Shown here: piece by piece, positions 1 to 6,463 of the stretch
Layout: each line of letters begins with the position of its first letter
How positions within the stretch are numbered: position 1 is the first letter of the stretch
Source of the DNA: DATJUF01 sp035502655
GTDB taxonomy: Bacteria; Desulfobacterota; Binatia; Binatales; Binataceae
Assembly: GCA_035502655.1 (NCBI GenBank)
Contig: DATJUF010000231.1
Location: 1 to 12,882 of the forward strand
Direction: 5' to 3'
DNA length: 12,882 nt
The notes under the pieces: model-generated
Database searches by the model: none
What the model was told of the DNA's origin: nothing
The model's input: only the letters and a program-made list of their open reading frames with translations
Made by a program: the position numbers and the translations under genes

Positions 1-2
1 CC

Positions 3-116
3 CGCTGGGATATATTGCGCGAGCCGAATGCCGAGGTTTTAGCCCACGAGATTACTCTCGCCTGTAATAATTCTGAGCCTGATTCTGATACCGTCTTCGT
101 GAACGTTAATCCATAG
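3..116 (+). CDS. 3' end of an unrecognised protein gene (partial)
   Basis: An open frame runs in from the left edge and ends at a TAG at 114-116, giving the last 37 residues of a protein whose start lies outside the window. The visible end reads ...ILREPNAEVLAHEITLAC... and finishes in VFVNVNP. I do not recognise the family. Codon choice is more A/T-rich (TTA, AAT, ATT, GTT) than in the genes to the right, which may indicate a gene of different origin or low expression. The other two plus-strand frames close earlier (TAG at about 40, TAA at about 64), so this is the only frame that stays open. Confidence is moderate because the piece is short. Confidence 0.45.
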   Translation, partial: RWDILREPNAEVLAHEITLACNNSEPDSDTVFVNVNP

Positions 117-203
117 CGGGAAGAGGCTCGCCAGCTTTAACATGGGAGCCTTCAGTTCACGTATGCGGCGTGGGATTAGTCCCGTCAGCAGCAAACTACG
201 AAA

Positions 204-242
204 ACCCGAAACGCACTCCCAGCTAAGGGCGGCGTTTCGGGT
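204..242 (-). terminator. Hairpin terminator downstream of the 192-aa unknown gene
   Basis: An 11-bp perfect stem (204-214 ACCCGAAACGC with 232-242) encloses a 17-nt loop that itself can pair CCC (218-220) with GGG (227-229). Read on the minus strand the stem is followed directly by a short U run (complement of 201-204) and more T-rich sequence, as expected of an intrinsic terminator for the minus-strand gene ending at 310. On the plus strand there is no T tract, so termination of the left-edge gene is less likely but not excluded. The rest of 117-309 holds no gene that I can support. Confidence 0.65.
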
Positions 243-309
243 CTAGGGTTCATTTGGTTGTGATGGTACAGGAGAGCGTGGGCGGCAAAGCGGCCAGCTC
301 GCCAGCGCA

Positions 310-888
310 TCAGGCCCGCGCTTTACGCCAGAGTTGGCTGGCAGGACGGCTCGGCGCGAGCGGACCGGTCTTGCGATCGGCGGGACGCGGCGTAAAGGGC
401 ATAACCCGTCCAGAAGGATTTGCCGCTGAGGCCTCAGCCGCGCCGATCATGGACGCATTTTCGCCGTTCTCGGTGATCGGCGCCCCAGAGGTGCTCAAGC
501 TTTCGAGGGCCGACGCTGCCGCACGAGCCTCCGACGCGCGCTGCATCGCAACTAGTTTTCGTTCCTTCCAACTTTTGAGACCCCGGCGCATATACTCCGG
601 ATTGATATCGAGCATATCGCAGACATTGTCGAAGGAGAAAACCCAGTGCTTGTCTTCCAGGCTAATCCATTCGTCGGCGTCGCGATAAAGGCGCTGGCCC
701 TTGTTAGTTGGTGAATCGATACACTTCATGAAGCATTCGACGGCATCTTCGAGTACGCTAAGCACTAAGCGCTTCTCGCCCTCAAGCAAATGCTTGCGGC
801 GCATTGCTTCGAAATACTGGATTGGTAAGAGAGTGTCGGGCTCGAAAAGCCCTGGCAATCTCTCGTCCAAAGTTTCTTTTTCCTGCAT
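310..888 (-). CDS. Conserved-looking hypothetical protein downstream of iscX (192 aa)
   Basis: No function is recognised. The ATG at 888 is chosen because GAGGGAGG lies 6 nt upstream. An in-frame TTG at 924 would add 12 residues without a better ribosome site. The first ~25 residues are acidic. Residues ~30-115 form a compact-looking domain with a helical part (EKRLVLSVLEDAVECF), then YRDADEWI, HWVFSFDNVCDML and NPEYMRRGLKSWKERK. The last part resembles a helix-turn-helix, so nucleic-acid binding is possible but unproven. The final ~75 residues are Ala/Ser/Pro-rich and probably disordered. I recall similar EWI...W-FSF-N-C..L...P-Y-R-GL proteins as unnamed hypotheticals in deltaproteobacterial and related genomes; this is from memory, not a search. 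It lies 83 bp after iscX on the same strand with no terminator between, so it may be the last gene of the isc transcript. A hairpin terminator follows at 204-242. Confidence 0.8.
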   Translation of the reverse strand: MQEKETLDERLPGLFEPDTLLPIQYFEAMRRKHLLEGEKRLVLSVLEDAVECFMKCIDSPTNKGQRLYRDADEWISLEDKHWVFSFDNVCDMLDINPEYMRRGLKSWKERKLVAMQRASEARAAASALESLSTSGAPITENGENASMIGAAEASAANPSGRVMPFTPRPADRKTGPLAPSRPASQLWRKARA

Positions 889-971
889 CTTGCCTCCCTC
901 GTCATTCCTCATCATCGTCCTCAAGCCCTTCCACCTTGCATGACTATAGACGTAACATCAGTGCGGGCGAT

Positions 972-1190
972 TCAGCCGTCCTCACTGGATTCCTTATAAA
1001 TTTCAACCCAGGCCATCTGAATGGCCTCTAATTTCCCTTCACTAGACTCTTCGGGGTCGTCGTCGAACTCGTCAAGATCAATGACCCATTGGCGCAAGTC
1101 AGTAAACCGGACATCCAGTGGGTCGAGCCCCGGATGGTTCTCGGCTAACACTTCCGCCAACTCTTCCGCGTCCTCCCACTTAAGTCCCAT
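972..1190 (-). CDS. iscX: Fe-S assembly protein IscX
   Basis: A 72-residue acidic protein matching IscX (YfhJ) along its whole length: MGLKWEDAEELAE, then LDPLDVRFTDLRQWV, then DEFDDDPEESSE, with a final helix LEAIQMAWVEIYKE. The RFTDL-QW and DFDDDP motifs are the family signature, and length is normal (E. coli about 66). From family knowledge, IscX binds IscS at a site overlapping that of frataxin and IscU-associated partners, binds iron weakly, and modulates the rate of cluster assembly in the cytosol. Its place as the gene after hscA is the usual one, except that the ferredoxin gene normally between them is missing. The ATG at 1190 has GAGG 8 nt upstream. The 72 bp separating it from hscA contain no obvious signal. 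Confidence 0.95.
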   Translation of the reverse strand: MGLKWEDAEELAEVLAENHPGLDPLDVRFTDLRQWVIDLDEFDDDPEESSEGKLEAIQMAWVEIYKESSEDG

Positions 1191-1262
1191 CGTTATGCCT
1201 CATGATGCGCGCGACCGGCGTGCAGCCGTGAGCGCAATCCACTTAAGTTCAGTTCCCGCATG

Positions 1263-3086
1263 TCACGACAATTCCTCGACTGACTTCTTTTCGAGCGCCA
1301 GCTTGATTGCCTGGTCCATAATTCGCTCAGCAAAGGGTGTTGTGACTTCGTTCAATTCTTCGACCAGCCGCGCAATCAACTCGCGATCAGCGCCCTGGCA
1401 GGCGGCCTCAAGCTGCGTAGCAACTTCATGGAACTTTACACGCTCGTGGTCTCCGACCAGACTACCATATTCACCCAATTGACGCTTTAGAGCGTTCAAA
1501 AGCTGATCTGCATCATTGCGTACAGCAATCAACAGCCGCTGCTCGACGTCGTCTTCACCCAAATCGATCGACTCTTCGAGCATTTGCTCAATAGCGTCAT
1601 CGGTGAGTCCATAACTTGGCTTAACGTCAACGGAGTGCTCGCGGCCGGTGCGCTGATCACGCGCTGTGACGTTCAATATCCCGTTAGCATCGACGAGGAA
1701 AGTAACCTCGACGCGCGGGAGGCCGGCTGGCTGCGGCTGTAGCGGGCCGAGTTTGAAGCGCGCGAGGCTGCGGCAATCCCGCGCCAGCTCACGCTCACCC
1801 TGCAAGACATGCACGTCAACGTGCGTCTGATTATCAGCCGAAGTAGTGAACATCTCGGTGGCGCTGGTGGGAATCGTGGTGTTGCGATGAATCAGCCGCT
1901 CAAGCAAGCCGCCCATCGTCTCGATTCCAAGCGATAGCGGGACAACGTCGAGCAGGAGCATATCGCCCTGCGTGCCCATTAGTACGCCAGCCTGAACGGC
2001 AGCACCCAAGGCCACTACTTCGTCTGGATTGAGCGAGCATAGCGGGTCGCGGCCGAAAACCTCTTTTACGCGTTGTTGCACGAGAGGCATCCGGGTCGAG
2101 CCGCCGACCAGTACAACTGCGTCGAGATCGGCAGATGTCAATCCGGCATCGGCGAGGGCGCGGCGGCAACACGCAAGCGTGCGCTCAACAAACGGGGCCG
2201 CAAGGCGATTGAGATCGGAACGCGTGAGGGTGCGCCGAATGCGTTCGCCGCTCAAATCGAGTTCGATGACTGCGGTTTCGCTAACAGTCAACTGATGCTT
2301 CGCGGCTTCGGCGGCGTGACGCGCGCGGCTCCAAGCGGCGCGGTCGCTGCGCAGATATTCAGGCAGCAGCATTTCGGTGAGGACGCGGTCGATATCGTCA
2401 CCGCCCAGATGGGTATCACCATTGGTCGCCAGCACCTCGAAAATTCCGCCCTTGATATTGAGGATCGAAATGTCAAAGGTACCGCCGCCGAAGTCGTAGA
2501 CAGCAACGCGTCCATCGGCCTGCTGATTCAAGCCATAAGCGAGCGAGGCAGCAGTAGGCTCATTCACGAGACGCACTACCTCGAGTCCGGCGAGGCGGCC
2601 CGCGTCGCGGGTTGCCTGGCGCTGGCCGTCGTCGAAATAGGCCGGTACAGTGATTACCACGCGCTTGACGGTCTCGCCGAGAGCCGACTCGGCGCGGTGC
2701 TTCAATGCCCGCAAGATTTCGGCGGAAAGTTCGGGGGGTGTAAATTCGCGCTCGGCGGCCTTGAAACGCACGATCGGGCCGCCAAGATCCGCAAACGAAT
2801 ACCGGTTGCGATCTTCGGGAGCCAGATCGGCGCCACCGAGTCCCATATAGCGTTTGACGGAGCGAACGATGACCGGGGGTTCGCTGACGCCAGAATCACG
2901 GCCAAGTCCGCCGGGTTCGAGTGCGATCGCGGCGTCGCCTGCGACGAGCGAACCGCCGGGCCTAATCGCCACTACCGATGGCAACAGGCCGCCAGCAGAA
3001 TCGGCGATTACGCGCGGCGCACCATTATCGATCACAGCGATGAGGCTGTTGGTGGTGCCGAGATCTATGCCGAAAATCCGATCCAT
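1263..3086 (-). CDS. hscA: Hsp70-type Fe-S assembly chaperone HscA
   Basis: A 607-residue Hsp70 of the HscA type (E. coli 616). The N-terminal ATPase domain has the phosphate-1 loop (FGIDLGTTNS, residues 5-14), the VNEPTAASLAYG segment (~174-185), phosphate-2 (DFGGGTFDISIL, ~198-209) and the adenosine motif (VLVGGSTRMP, ~326-335). The linker and start of the peptide-binding domain read DVVPLSLGIETMGGL (~380-394), the HscA form. The C-terminal helical lid is present. From family knowledge, HscA binds the LPPVK motif of IscU, delivered by HscB, and ATP hydrolysis promotes transfer of the [2Fe-2S] cluster to acceptors. The ATG at 3086 is preceded directly by a GTG that could also start the protein. 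Neither has a clear Shine-Dalgarno sequence, which fits weak or coupled initiation. A large hairpin lies in the 85-bp gap after hscB. A long plus-strand frame opposite this gene is a shadow. Confidence 0.96.
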   Translation of the reverse strand: MDRIFGIDLGTTNSLIAVIDNGAPRVIADSAGGLLPSVVAIRPGGSLVAGDAAIALEPGGLGRDSGVSEPPVIVRSVKRYMGLGGADLAPEDRNRYSFADLGGPIVRFKAAEREFTPPELSAEILRALKHRAESALGETVKRVVITVPAYFDDGQRQATRDAGRLAGLEVVRLVNEPTAASLAYGLNQQADGRVAVYDFGGGTFDISILNIKGGIFEVLATNGDTHLGGDDIDRVLTEMLLPEYLRSDRAAWSRARHAAEAAKHQLTVSETAVIELDLSGERIRRTLTRSDLNRLAAPFVERTLACCRRALADAGLTSADLDAVVLVGGSTRMPLVQQRVKEVFGRDPLCSLNPDEVVALGAAVQAGVLMGTQGDMLLLDVVPLSLGIETMGGLLERLIHRNTTIPTSATEMFTTSADNQTHVDVHVLQGERELARDCRSLARFKLGPLQPQPAGLPRVEVTFLVDANGILNVTARDQRTGREHSVDVKPSYGLTDDAIEQMLEESIDLGEDDVEQRLLIAVRNDADQLLNALKRQLGEYGSLVGDHERVKFHEVATQLEAACQGADRELIARLVEELNEVTTPFAERIMDQAIKLALEKKSVEELS

Positions 3087-3114
3087 CACAAAGTTGACTG
3101 ATTCAAATAACTAA

Positions 3115-3161
3115 GGCCGCGCTCTGCTTCCGTTCCTGTGAACGGCGGCACAGCGCGGGCC
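3115..3161 (-). other. Hairpin between hscB and hscA
   Basis: A near-symmetric inverted repeat fills most of the hscB-hscA gap. CCGTTC (3130-3135) pairs perfectly with GAACGG (3140-3145) across a CTGT tetraloop. GCGCTcTG (3119-3126) pairs with CAcAGCGC (3149-3156) with one mismatch. An outer GGCC (3115-3118) pairs with GGCC (3158-3161) with one bulged G. In the minus-strand RNA it is followed by UUAGUUAUUUG, which lacks a solid U run, so it looks more like a partial attenuator or a stability/processing element than a full terminator. It could make hscA, iscX and the last gene less abundant than iscSUA. Whether it acts is inference. Confidence 0.6.
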
Positions 3162-3171
3162 GTCCTTTATC

Positions 3172-3804
3172 TCAAGCTGCTTGAGCTATTTCAAGAGCAC
3201 GACCGATATCGCGTAGCAGCGTCCGTAAATAGGCGATCCTGGCCAACACCGATTTGAGGGTCTCAAACCGGGCTTCGCTACCGTCCGCGGCGCGGTCCCA
3301 TGCGGCGAAATTCGCGTTCAATTCGGCAAGAGCCGCGTCCGACGCCGCTTGAACTTCCAAACGCCGGGCTTCCACGCCCATGCGCGATGCCGCATCGTCG
3401 CCAGCCTCGCGCAGATCGGCCAATTGTTCCTGGATCTCGAAGACAGTTGCAGCGAGATCGGGAGGAACTGACTGATTGCCGTCGCTGAGCTTGCGTCCAT
3501 GCAGATCAAGCCAGTAAAGCCCACGGCTGACAGGATCACGCAGCGCCCGGTAGGCTCTTGTCAGGTTTGCGGTGCTCTTAAGACTCGCCGCGCGCACACT
3601 CGGCGATTCGCTGGCAAAGCGATCAGGATGCACCTGGCGTCCGCGTTCATGATAGTGCTGCTCAAGCCGCATCAAGTCGATCACGAGCTTACGTTCAAGA
3701 CCAAGCGCGGCGAAGGCGTCCAAATCGGCGCCGAGTGGGCTGCCGCACCTGATACAGCAAAGCCGAGGTGGCTGCGCCTCGGAACATTTCGCACAACGAA
3801 CCAT
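3172..3804 (-). CDS. hscB: J-domain co-chaperone HscB
   Basis: A 210-residue HscB. A J-domain spans about residues 29-105, with the HPD motif at 59-61 (QVHPDRF) followed by the NLTRAYRALRDPVSRGLYWL segment typical of the family. The C-terminal three-helix region (~120-210) is where IscU is bound. From family knowledge, HscB delivers IscU to HscA and stimulates its ATPase. The N-terminus carries two CxxC pairs (C4/C7 and C17/C20), a zinc-finger-like addition absent from E. coli HscB but known in eukaryotic mitochondrial HSCB and some bacteria. The ATG at 3804 starts just before these cysteines. An in-frame TTG at 3837 would add 11 residues, and neither start has a good ribosome site. It lies 73 bp after iscA in the isc cluster. 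Confidence 0.94.
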   Translation of the reverse strand: MVRCAKCSEAQPPRLCCIRCGSPLGADLDAFAALGLERKLVIDLMRLEQHYHERGRQVHPDRFASESPSVRAASLKSTANLTRAYRALRDPVSRGLYWLDLHGRKLSDGNQSVPPDLAATVFEIQEQLADLREAGDDAASRMGVEARRLEVQAASDAALAELNANFAAWDRAADGSEARFETLKSVLARIAYLRTLLRDIGRALEIAQAA

Positions 3805-3877
3805 CGTAACTAACCCAGGAGCTTTTCCTTCAGCCAAGCCTTATCCAGTCACGTCCTACTAATTCGGCTCAGACGCC

Positions 3878-4198
3878 TCAGACCACGAACGATTCACCGC
3901 ATCCGCAGGTTCGCTTGGCATTCGGATTGACCAGGCGAAAGCCAGACGACATCAGCTCCTCGGCATAATCGAGTTCGGAGCCATTCAAATAGAGAAAGCT
4001 CTTCTTATCGACGATCAGCCTGGCGCCGTCGCGCTCGAAAATCTTGTCGCGTTCCTTAGCCGAATCGATCTCCATACGGTACTGCAAACCGGAGCATCCG
4101 CCGCCGACGACCTTGACGCGCAAGCCGCCGTCCGGCTTAGCCGCGGTTAGTTCACGGATTTTATTGACCGCGTTATCTGAGAGCGTGACTGTTGCCAT
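3878..4198 (-). CDS. iscA: A-type Fe-S carrier IscA (HesB family)
   Basis: A 106-residue A-type carrier of the HesB/IscA family. The three ligand cysteines are present: C35 in GGGCSGLQY, and C98 and C100 in the C-terminal TCGCGESF motif. The length is exactly that expected. From family knowledge, these proteins accept Fe-S clusters (or iron) from IscU and pass them to apo-enzymes, including [4Fe-4S] targets. The position directly after iscU (13 bp gap) supports IscA rather than the paralogue ErpA, but the LVNPNAKRTCGCG stretch is ErpA-like, so function as the general carrier is also possible. The ATG at 4198 has no close Shine-Dalgarno sequence. AGGAGG overlaps the end of iscU 18 nt upstream, so translation may be coupled to iscU. 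Confidence 0.93.
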   Translation of the reverse strand: MATVTLSDNAVNKIRELTAAKPDGGLRVKVVGGGCSGLQYRMEIDSAKERDKIFERDGARLIVDKKSFLYLNGSELDYAEELMSSGFRLVNPNAKRTCGCGESFVV

Positions 4199-4211
4199 CG
4201 CCGACTACTGC

Positions 4212-4640
4212 TCAGCCCTCCTGCGCTTTTTTCGTGCTCTCCGGCTGGAGCTCGGCGGGGCCGCTACGCTTGCGCCAATCGGTAATCGCCGCCTTAATCG
4301 CGTCCTCGGCGAGCACTGAGCAATGGATCTTCACGGGCGGCAGATTCAATTCTTTGACGATGGCCGAATTACGGATCGCCATCGCCTCATCAACATGACG
4401 CCCCTTGACCAATTCGGTTACATAGCTGGAACTGGCGATAGCGCTACCGCAGCCGAAGGTCTTGAAACGCGCATCCTCGATAATCCCGCTGTCCGGATTG
4501 ATCTTGAGCTGGAGCTTCATGACGTCGCCGCATTCCGGCGCACCGACCACACCAGTGCCGACATTCTCCTCGCCCTTGGCAAAACTGCCAACGTTGCGCG
4601 GATTGTTATAGTGGTCAATTACCTTTTCGGAATAAGCCAT
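4212..4640 (-). CDS. iscU: Fe-S cluster scaffold IscU
   Basis: A 142-residue IscU, very close to the proteobacterial form from its first residues (MAYSEKVIDHYNNPRNVGSF). Cluster ligands are visible: C37 and D39 in GAPECGDVMKL, C64 in FGCGSAIASSS, and H106/C107 in the IHCSVLAED segment. The HscA recognition motif LPPVK is at residues 100-104. From family knowledge, IscU receives sulfur from IscS and iron, builds a [2Fe-2S] cluster, and releases it with HscA/HscB. The ATG at 4640 is chosen from homology and a weak purine-rich site (AGAGAGA). The longer frame to 4679 adds residues not found in the family. A 14-residue tail after KRSGPAEL is longer than in E. coli and lacks conserved features. 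Confidence 0.97.
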   Translation of the reverse strand: MAYSEKVIDHYNNPRNVGSFAKGEENVGTGVVGAPECGDVMKLQLKINPDSGIIEDARFKTFGCGSAIASSSYVTELVKGRHVDEAMAIRNSAIVKELNLPPVKIHCSVLAEDAIKAAITDWRKRSGPAELQPESTKKAQEG

Positions 4641-4697
4641 ATAATTTCTCTCTGCCGCCGGGCGCCCATCGCGCCGCAATTGTTTAAGTATGCGCCG

Positions 4698-5918
4698 CTA
4701 TTCAGCTTTCCACTGGACCGACTTCAGATCGATACCTTCACGAGCCATCTCATATAACGGCGACATGTCGCGCAGGCGCTGCACTTCCTTACTCACCCGC
4801 TCAGTGACGAAATCGACCTCTTCCTCGTTATTGAAGCGGCCAAGCCCGAAACGAATCGAGCTATGGGCTAATTCATCGTCGACACCAAGCGCCCGAATTA
4901 CATACGAGGGCTCGAGCGTAGCCGAGGTGCAAGCCGAGCCTGAACTGACCGCGATATCGCTAATACCCATCAGCAATGACTCGCCTTCGACGTAGGCGAA
5001 GCTGACGTTCAGATTACCCGGCAGCCGCTCGGTCGGATGGCCGTTCAAATACACTTCATCAAGCCGCTCAAAAATCCCCGCCTGAAGCTTGGTGCGCAAA
5101 TCAAGCAGACGGCGATTTTCCTCTTCCATCACCTGGCCTGCGATTTCGCAAGCCGCACCCAGCCCGACGATGCCGGTGACGTTCAGAGTGCCTGAGCGCA
5201 TCCCGCGCTCATGGCCACCACCGTCCATCTGGGGCAGAAGACGCACGCGTGGACCCTTGGAGCGGACATAGATGCCGCCGACGCCCTTGGGACCGTAGAT
5301 TTTGTGCGCGCTCATCGACATCAGATCGATATGGTCACGCTCGACGTCGACCGGAATCTTGCCTACCGCCTGAGTAGCGTCGGTATGGAAGACGATGCCT
5401 TTTTCATGTGCAATCCGGCCGATTTCGGCAATCGGATGAATCGTACCGATCTCATTGTTGGCGTACATGATCGTGATCAAGACAGTCTTATCAGTGATTG
5501 CCCTACGCACGTCATCAGGATCGACCATCCCGTATTTGTCCACTTTGAGATAGGTAACCGTCGCCTTGCCCTGACGCTCAAGCGCGCGGCAACTGTCGAG
5601 AATTGCCTTATGCTCGGTGACGCAGGTGATAATATGGCTGCCTTTCTCCTTGTAAAAATCGAGGACACCTTTGACTGCGAGATTATCGGACTCAGTGGCG
5701 CCGCTGGTAAAGACGATCTCCTTGGATTTGGCATTGATCAGATTAGCGATTTGATTACGGGCCTTATCGACCGCCTCTTCCGCTTCCCATCCGAAGCTGT
5801 GATTGCGGCTGGCCGCATTGCCGAAGGTCTCGGTAAAGTACGGCATCATCGCCGCGAGCACCTGTGGATCACAGCGTGTCGTGGCGTGATTATCCATGTA
5901 AATCGGTAACTTAACCAT
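4698..5918 (-). CDS. iscS: Cysteine desulfurase IscS
   Basis: A 406-residue class V aminotransferase-fold cysteine desulfurase of the IscS type. The start reads PIYMDNHATT. PLP-binding features include SGATESDN (72-79), H103, D180/Q183 (TDATQAVG) and the Schiff-base lysine K206 in SAHKIYGPKG. The persulfide-forming cysteine is C330 in the mobile loop SSGSACTS, equivalent to C328 of E. coli. The C-terminus (SPLYEMAREGIDLKSVQW) has the IscS form used in IscU contact. It releases sulfur from L-cysteine as an enzyme-bound persulfide for IscU and, in many bacteria, for tRNA thiolation. It is the first isc gene here. The ATG at 5918 has AGGA about 5 nt upstream. The usual iscR regulator gene is absent ahead of it. 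A promoter lies about 80-100 bp upstream. Confidence 0.97.
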   Translation of the reverse strand: MVKLPIYMDNHATTRCDPQVLAAMMPYFTETFGNAASRNHSFGWEAEEAVDKARNQIANLINAKSKEIVFTSGATESDNLAVKGVLDFYKEKGSHIITCVTEHKAILDSCRALERQGKATVTYLKVDKYGMVDPDDVRRAITDKTVLITIMYANNEIGTIHPIAEIGRIAHEKGIVFHTDATQAVGKIPVDVERDHIDLMSMSAHKIYGPKGVGGIYVRSKGPRVRLLPQMDGGGHERGMRSGTLNVTGIVGLGAACEIAGQVMEEENRRLLDLRTKLQAGIFERLDEVYLNGHPTERLPGNLNVSFAYVEGESLLMGISDIAVSSGSACTSATLEPSYVIRALGVDDELAHSSIRFGLGRFNNEEEVDFVTERVSKEVQRLRDMSPLYEMAREGIDLKSVQWKAE

Positions 5919-5938
5919 CTCTTCCTACGCCCTGCTGT

Positions 5939-5956
5939 CCTGCGCTGCGCGGCAGG
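5939..5956 (-). other. Small hairpin in the iscS leader
   Basis: CCTGC (5939-5943) and GCAGG (5952-5956) form a 5-bp stem with an 8-nt GC-rich loop in the predicted 5' untranslated region of iscS, about 20 nt upstream of the start codon. The stem is short, and a role in translation control is only a possibility. Confidence 0.25.
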
Positions 5957-5966
5957 CTGCTACAAT

Positions 5967-5982
5967 CACCTAAAATTAGTGG
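5967..5982 (-). promoter_or_regulatory. Candidate operator just downstream of the isc promoter
   Basis: The 16-bp stretch CACCTAAAATTAGTGG (plus-strand reading) is an imperfect dyad, 12 of 16 positions symmetric. It falls at about +7 to +22 relative to the start site predicted from the promoter at 5996-6023. A repressor bound there would block the isc operon. An Rrf2-family iron or Fe-S sensor (IscR- or RirA-like) would be a logical ligand, since no iscR gene sits in the operon, but the site is not a clear match to the E. coli IscR type 1 consensus. Confidence 0.35.
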
Positions 5983-5995
5983 ACCCAATAGGTAT

Positions 5996-6023
5996 AGTAT
6001 AGCCAGCACTATCGAACTGTCAA
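5996..6023 (-). promoter_or_regulatory. Sigma-70-type promoter of the isc operon
   Basis: On the minus strand a perfect -35 TTGACA (6023-6018) is followed after 16 bp by TATACT (6001-5996), five of six matches to the -10 consensus. The predicted start site is near 5989, about 70 nt upstream of the iscS ATG. An A/T-rich stretch just upstream (6041-6066), with three ACGG repeats at 6036, 6044 and 6054, could act as an UP element or an activator site. This is the best promoter match I found in the window, and it sits exactly in front of iscS. Confidence 0.75.
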
Positions 6024-6074
6024 ACCAAAGAGCCTACGGTTAAACGGTTTTTTACGGCTAAATTGGGGCGAAAA

Positions 6075-6380
6075 TTACGCGGCAGGTAGTGAAATTTCGA
6101 GCAATTTGCGCTCACTACGAATGGATTTGAGGGCAGCTTCGCGGACGATCTCGAAATCGCGTTCGAGAGCGGGTGCTACACTCTCAATCAATCGGCCGAT
6201 TGAAGGCGCTAGCGAGCCCTGAGCCAGCGCCCGCTCGATACGGCAGCGAAAGACCACCCGCTCAATGCCGTCGGCGCGCGCCAATGCAAGTGGCAGGATC
6301 AGGTCATCGCCGGCGGTTTCGGGCTGGGCGGCGAGATCAAGATGATAGATGCCGCGAGCGGTCTTGAGGTCAACAATCAT
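6075..6380 (-). CDS. Hypothetical protein between secF and iscS (101 aa)
   Basis: No family is recognised. The protein has a β-rich-looking first half (MIVDLKTARGIYHLDL, then DDLILPLALA, then ERVVFRCRIERAL) and a helical second half (IGRLIESVAPALERDFEIVREAALKSIRSERKLLEI). It has no signal peptide, membrane segment or cysteine cluster; the single Cys is isolated. It therefore looks like a small cytosolic protein. The ATG at 6380 is preceded by an in-frame TTG (6383). GAGG lies about 10 nt upstream, which is distant. It is 83 bp downstream of secF on the same strand, with no terminator seen between, and 50-80 bp upstream of the isc promoter, so it is more likely the tail of the secF transcript than part of the isc operon. 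Confidence 0.7.
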   Translation of the reverse strand: MIVDLKTARGIYHLDLAAQPETAGDDLILPLALARADGIERVVFRCRIERALAQGSLAPSIGRLIESVAPALERDFEIVREAALKSIRSERKLLEISLPAA

Positions 6381-6463
6381 CAAAGAAAGGCCTCGCCGTG
6401 GATCAGGCCAGACTGCCGGAAAGGCAGAAGCCGTGCAAAAGAGCGCGGCCTAGCCGATAACGG

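Noticed and set aside
117..203. Possible small RNA or tRNA in the left gap
   Set aside because: No T-loop GGTTCGA-like signature, cloverleaf or known riboswitch core was visible. Only short inverted pieces were found.
2073..3101. A 342-codon open frame on the plus strand opposite hscA
   Set aside because: It is antisense to an unmistakable Hsp70 and its translation has no recognisable domain. Long shadow frames are common in GC-rich DNA.
5211..5909. A 232-codon plus-strand frame opposite iscS
   Set aside because: It is a shadow of iscS, whose active-site residues are all in place on the minus strand.
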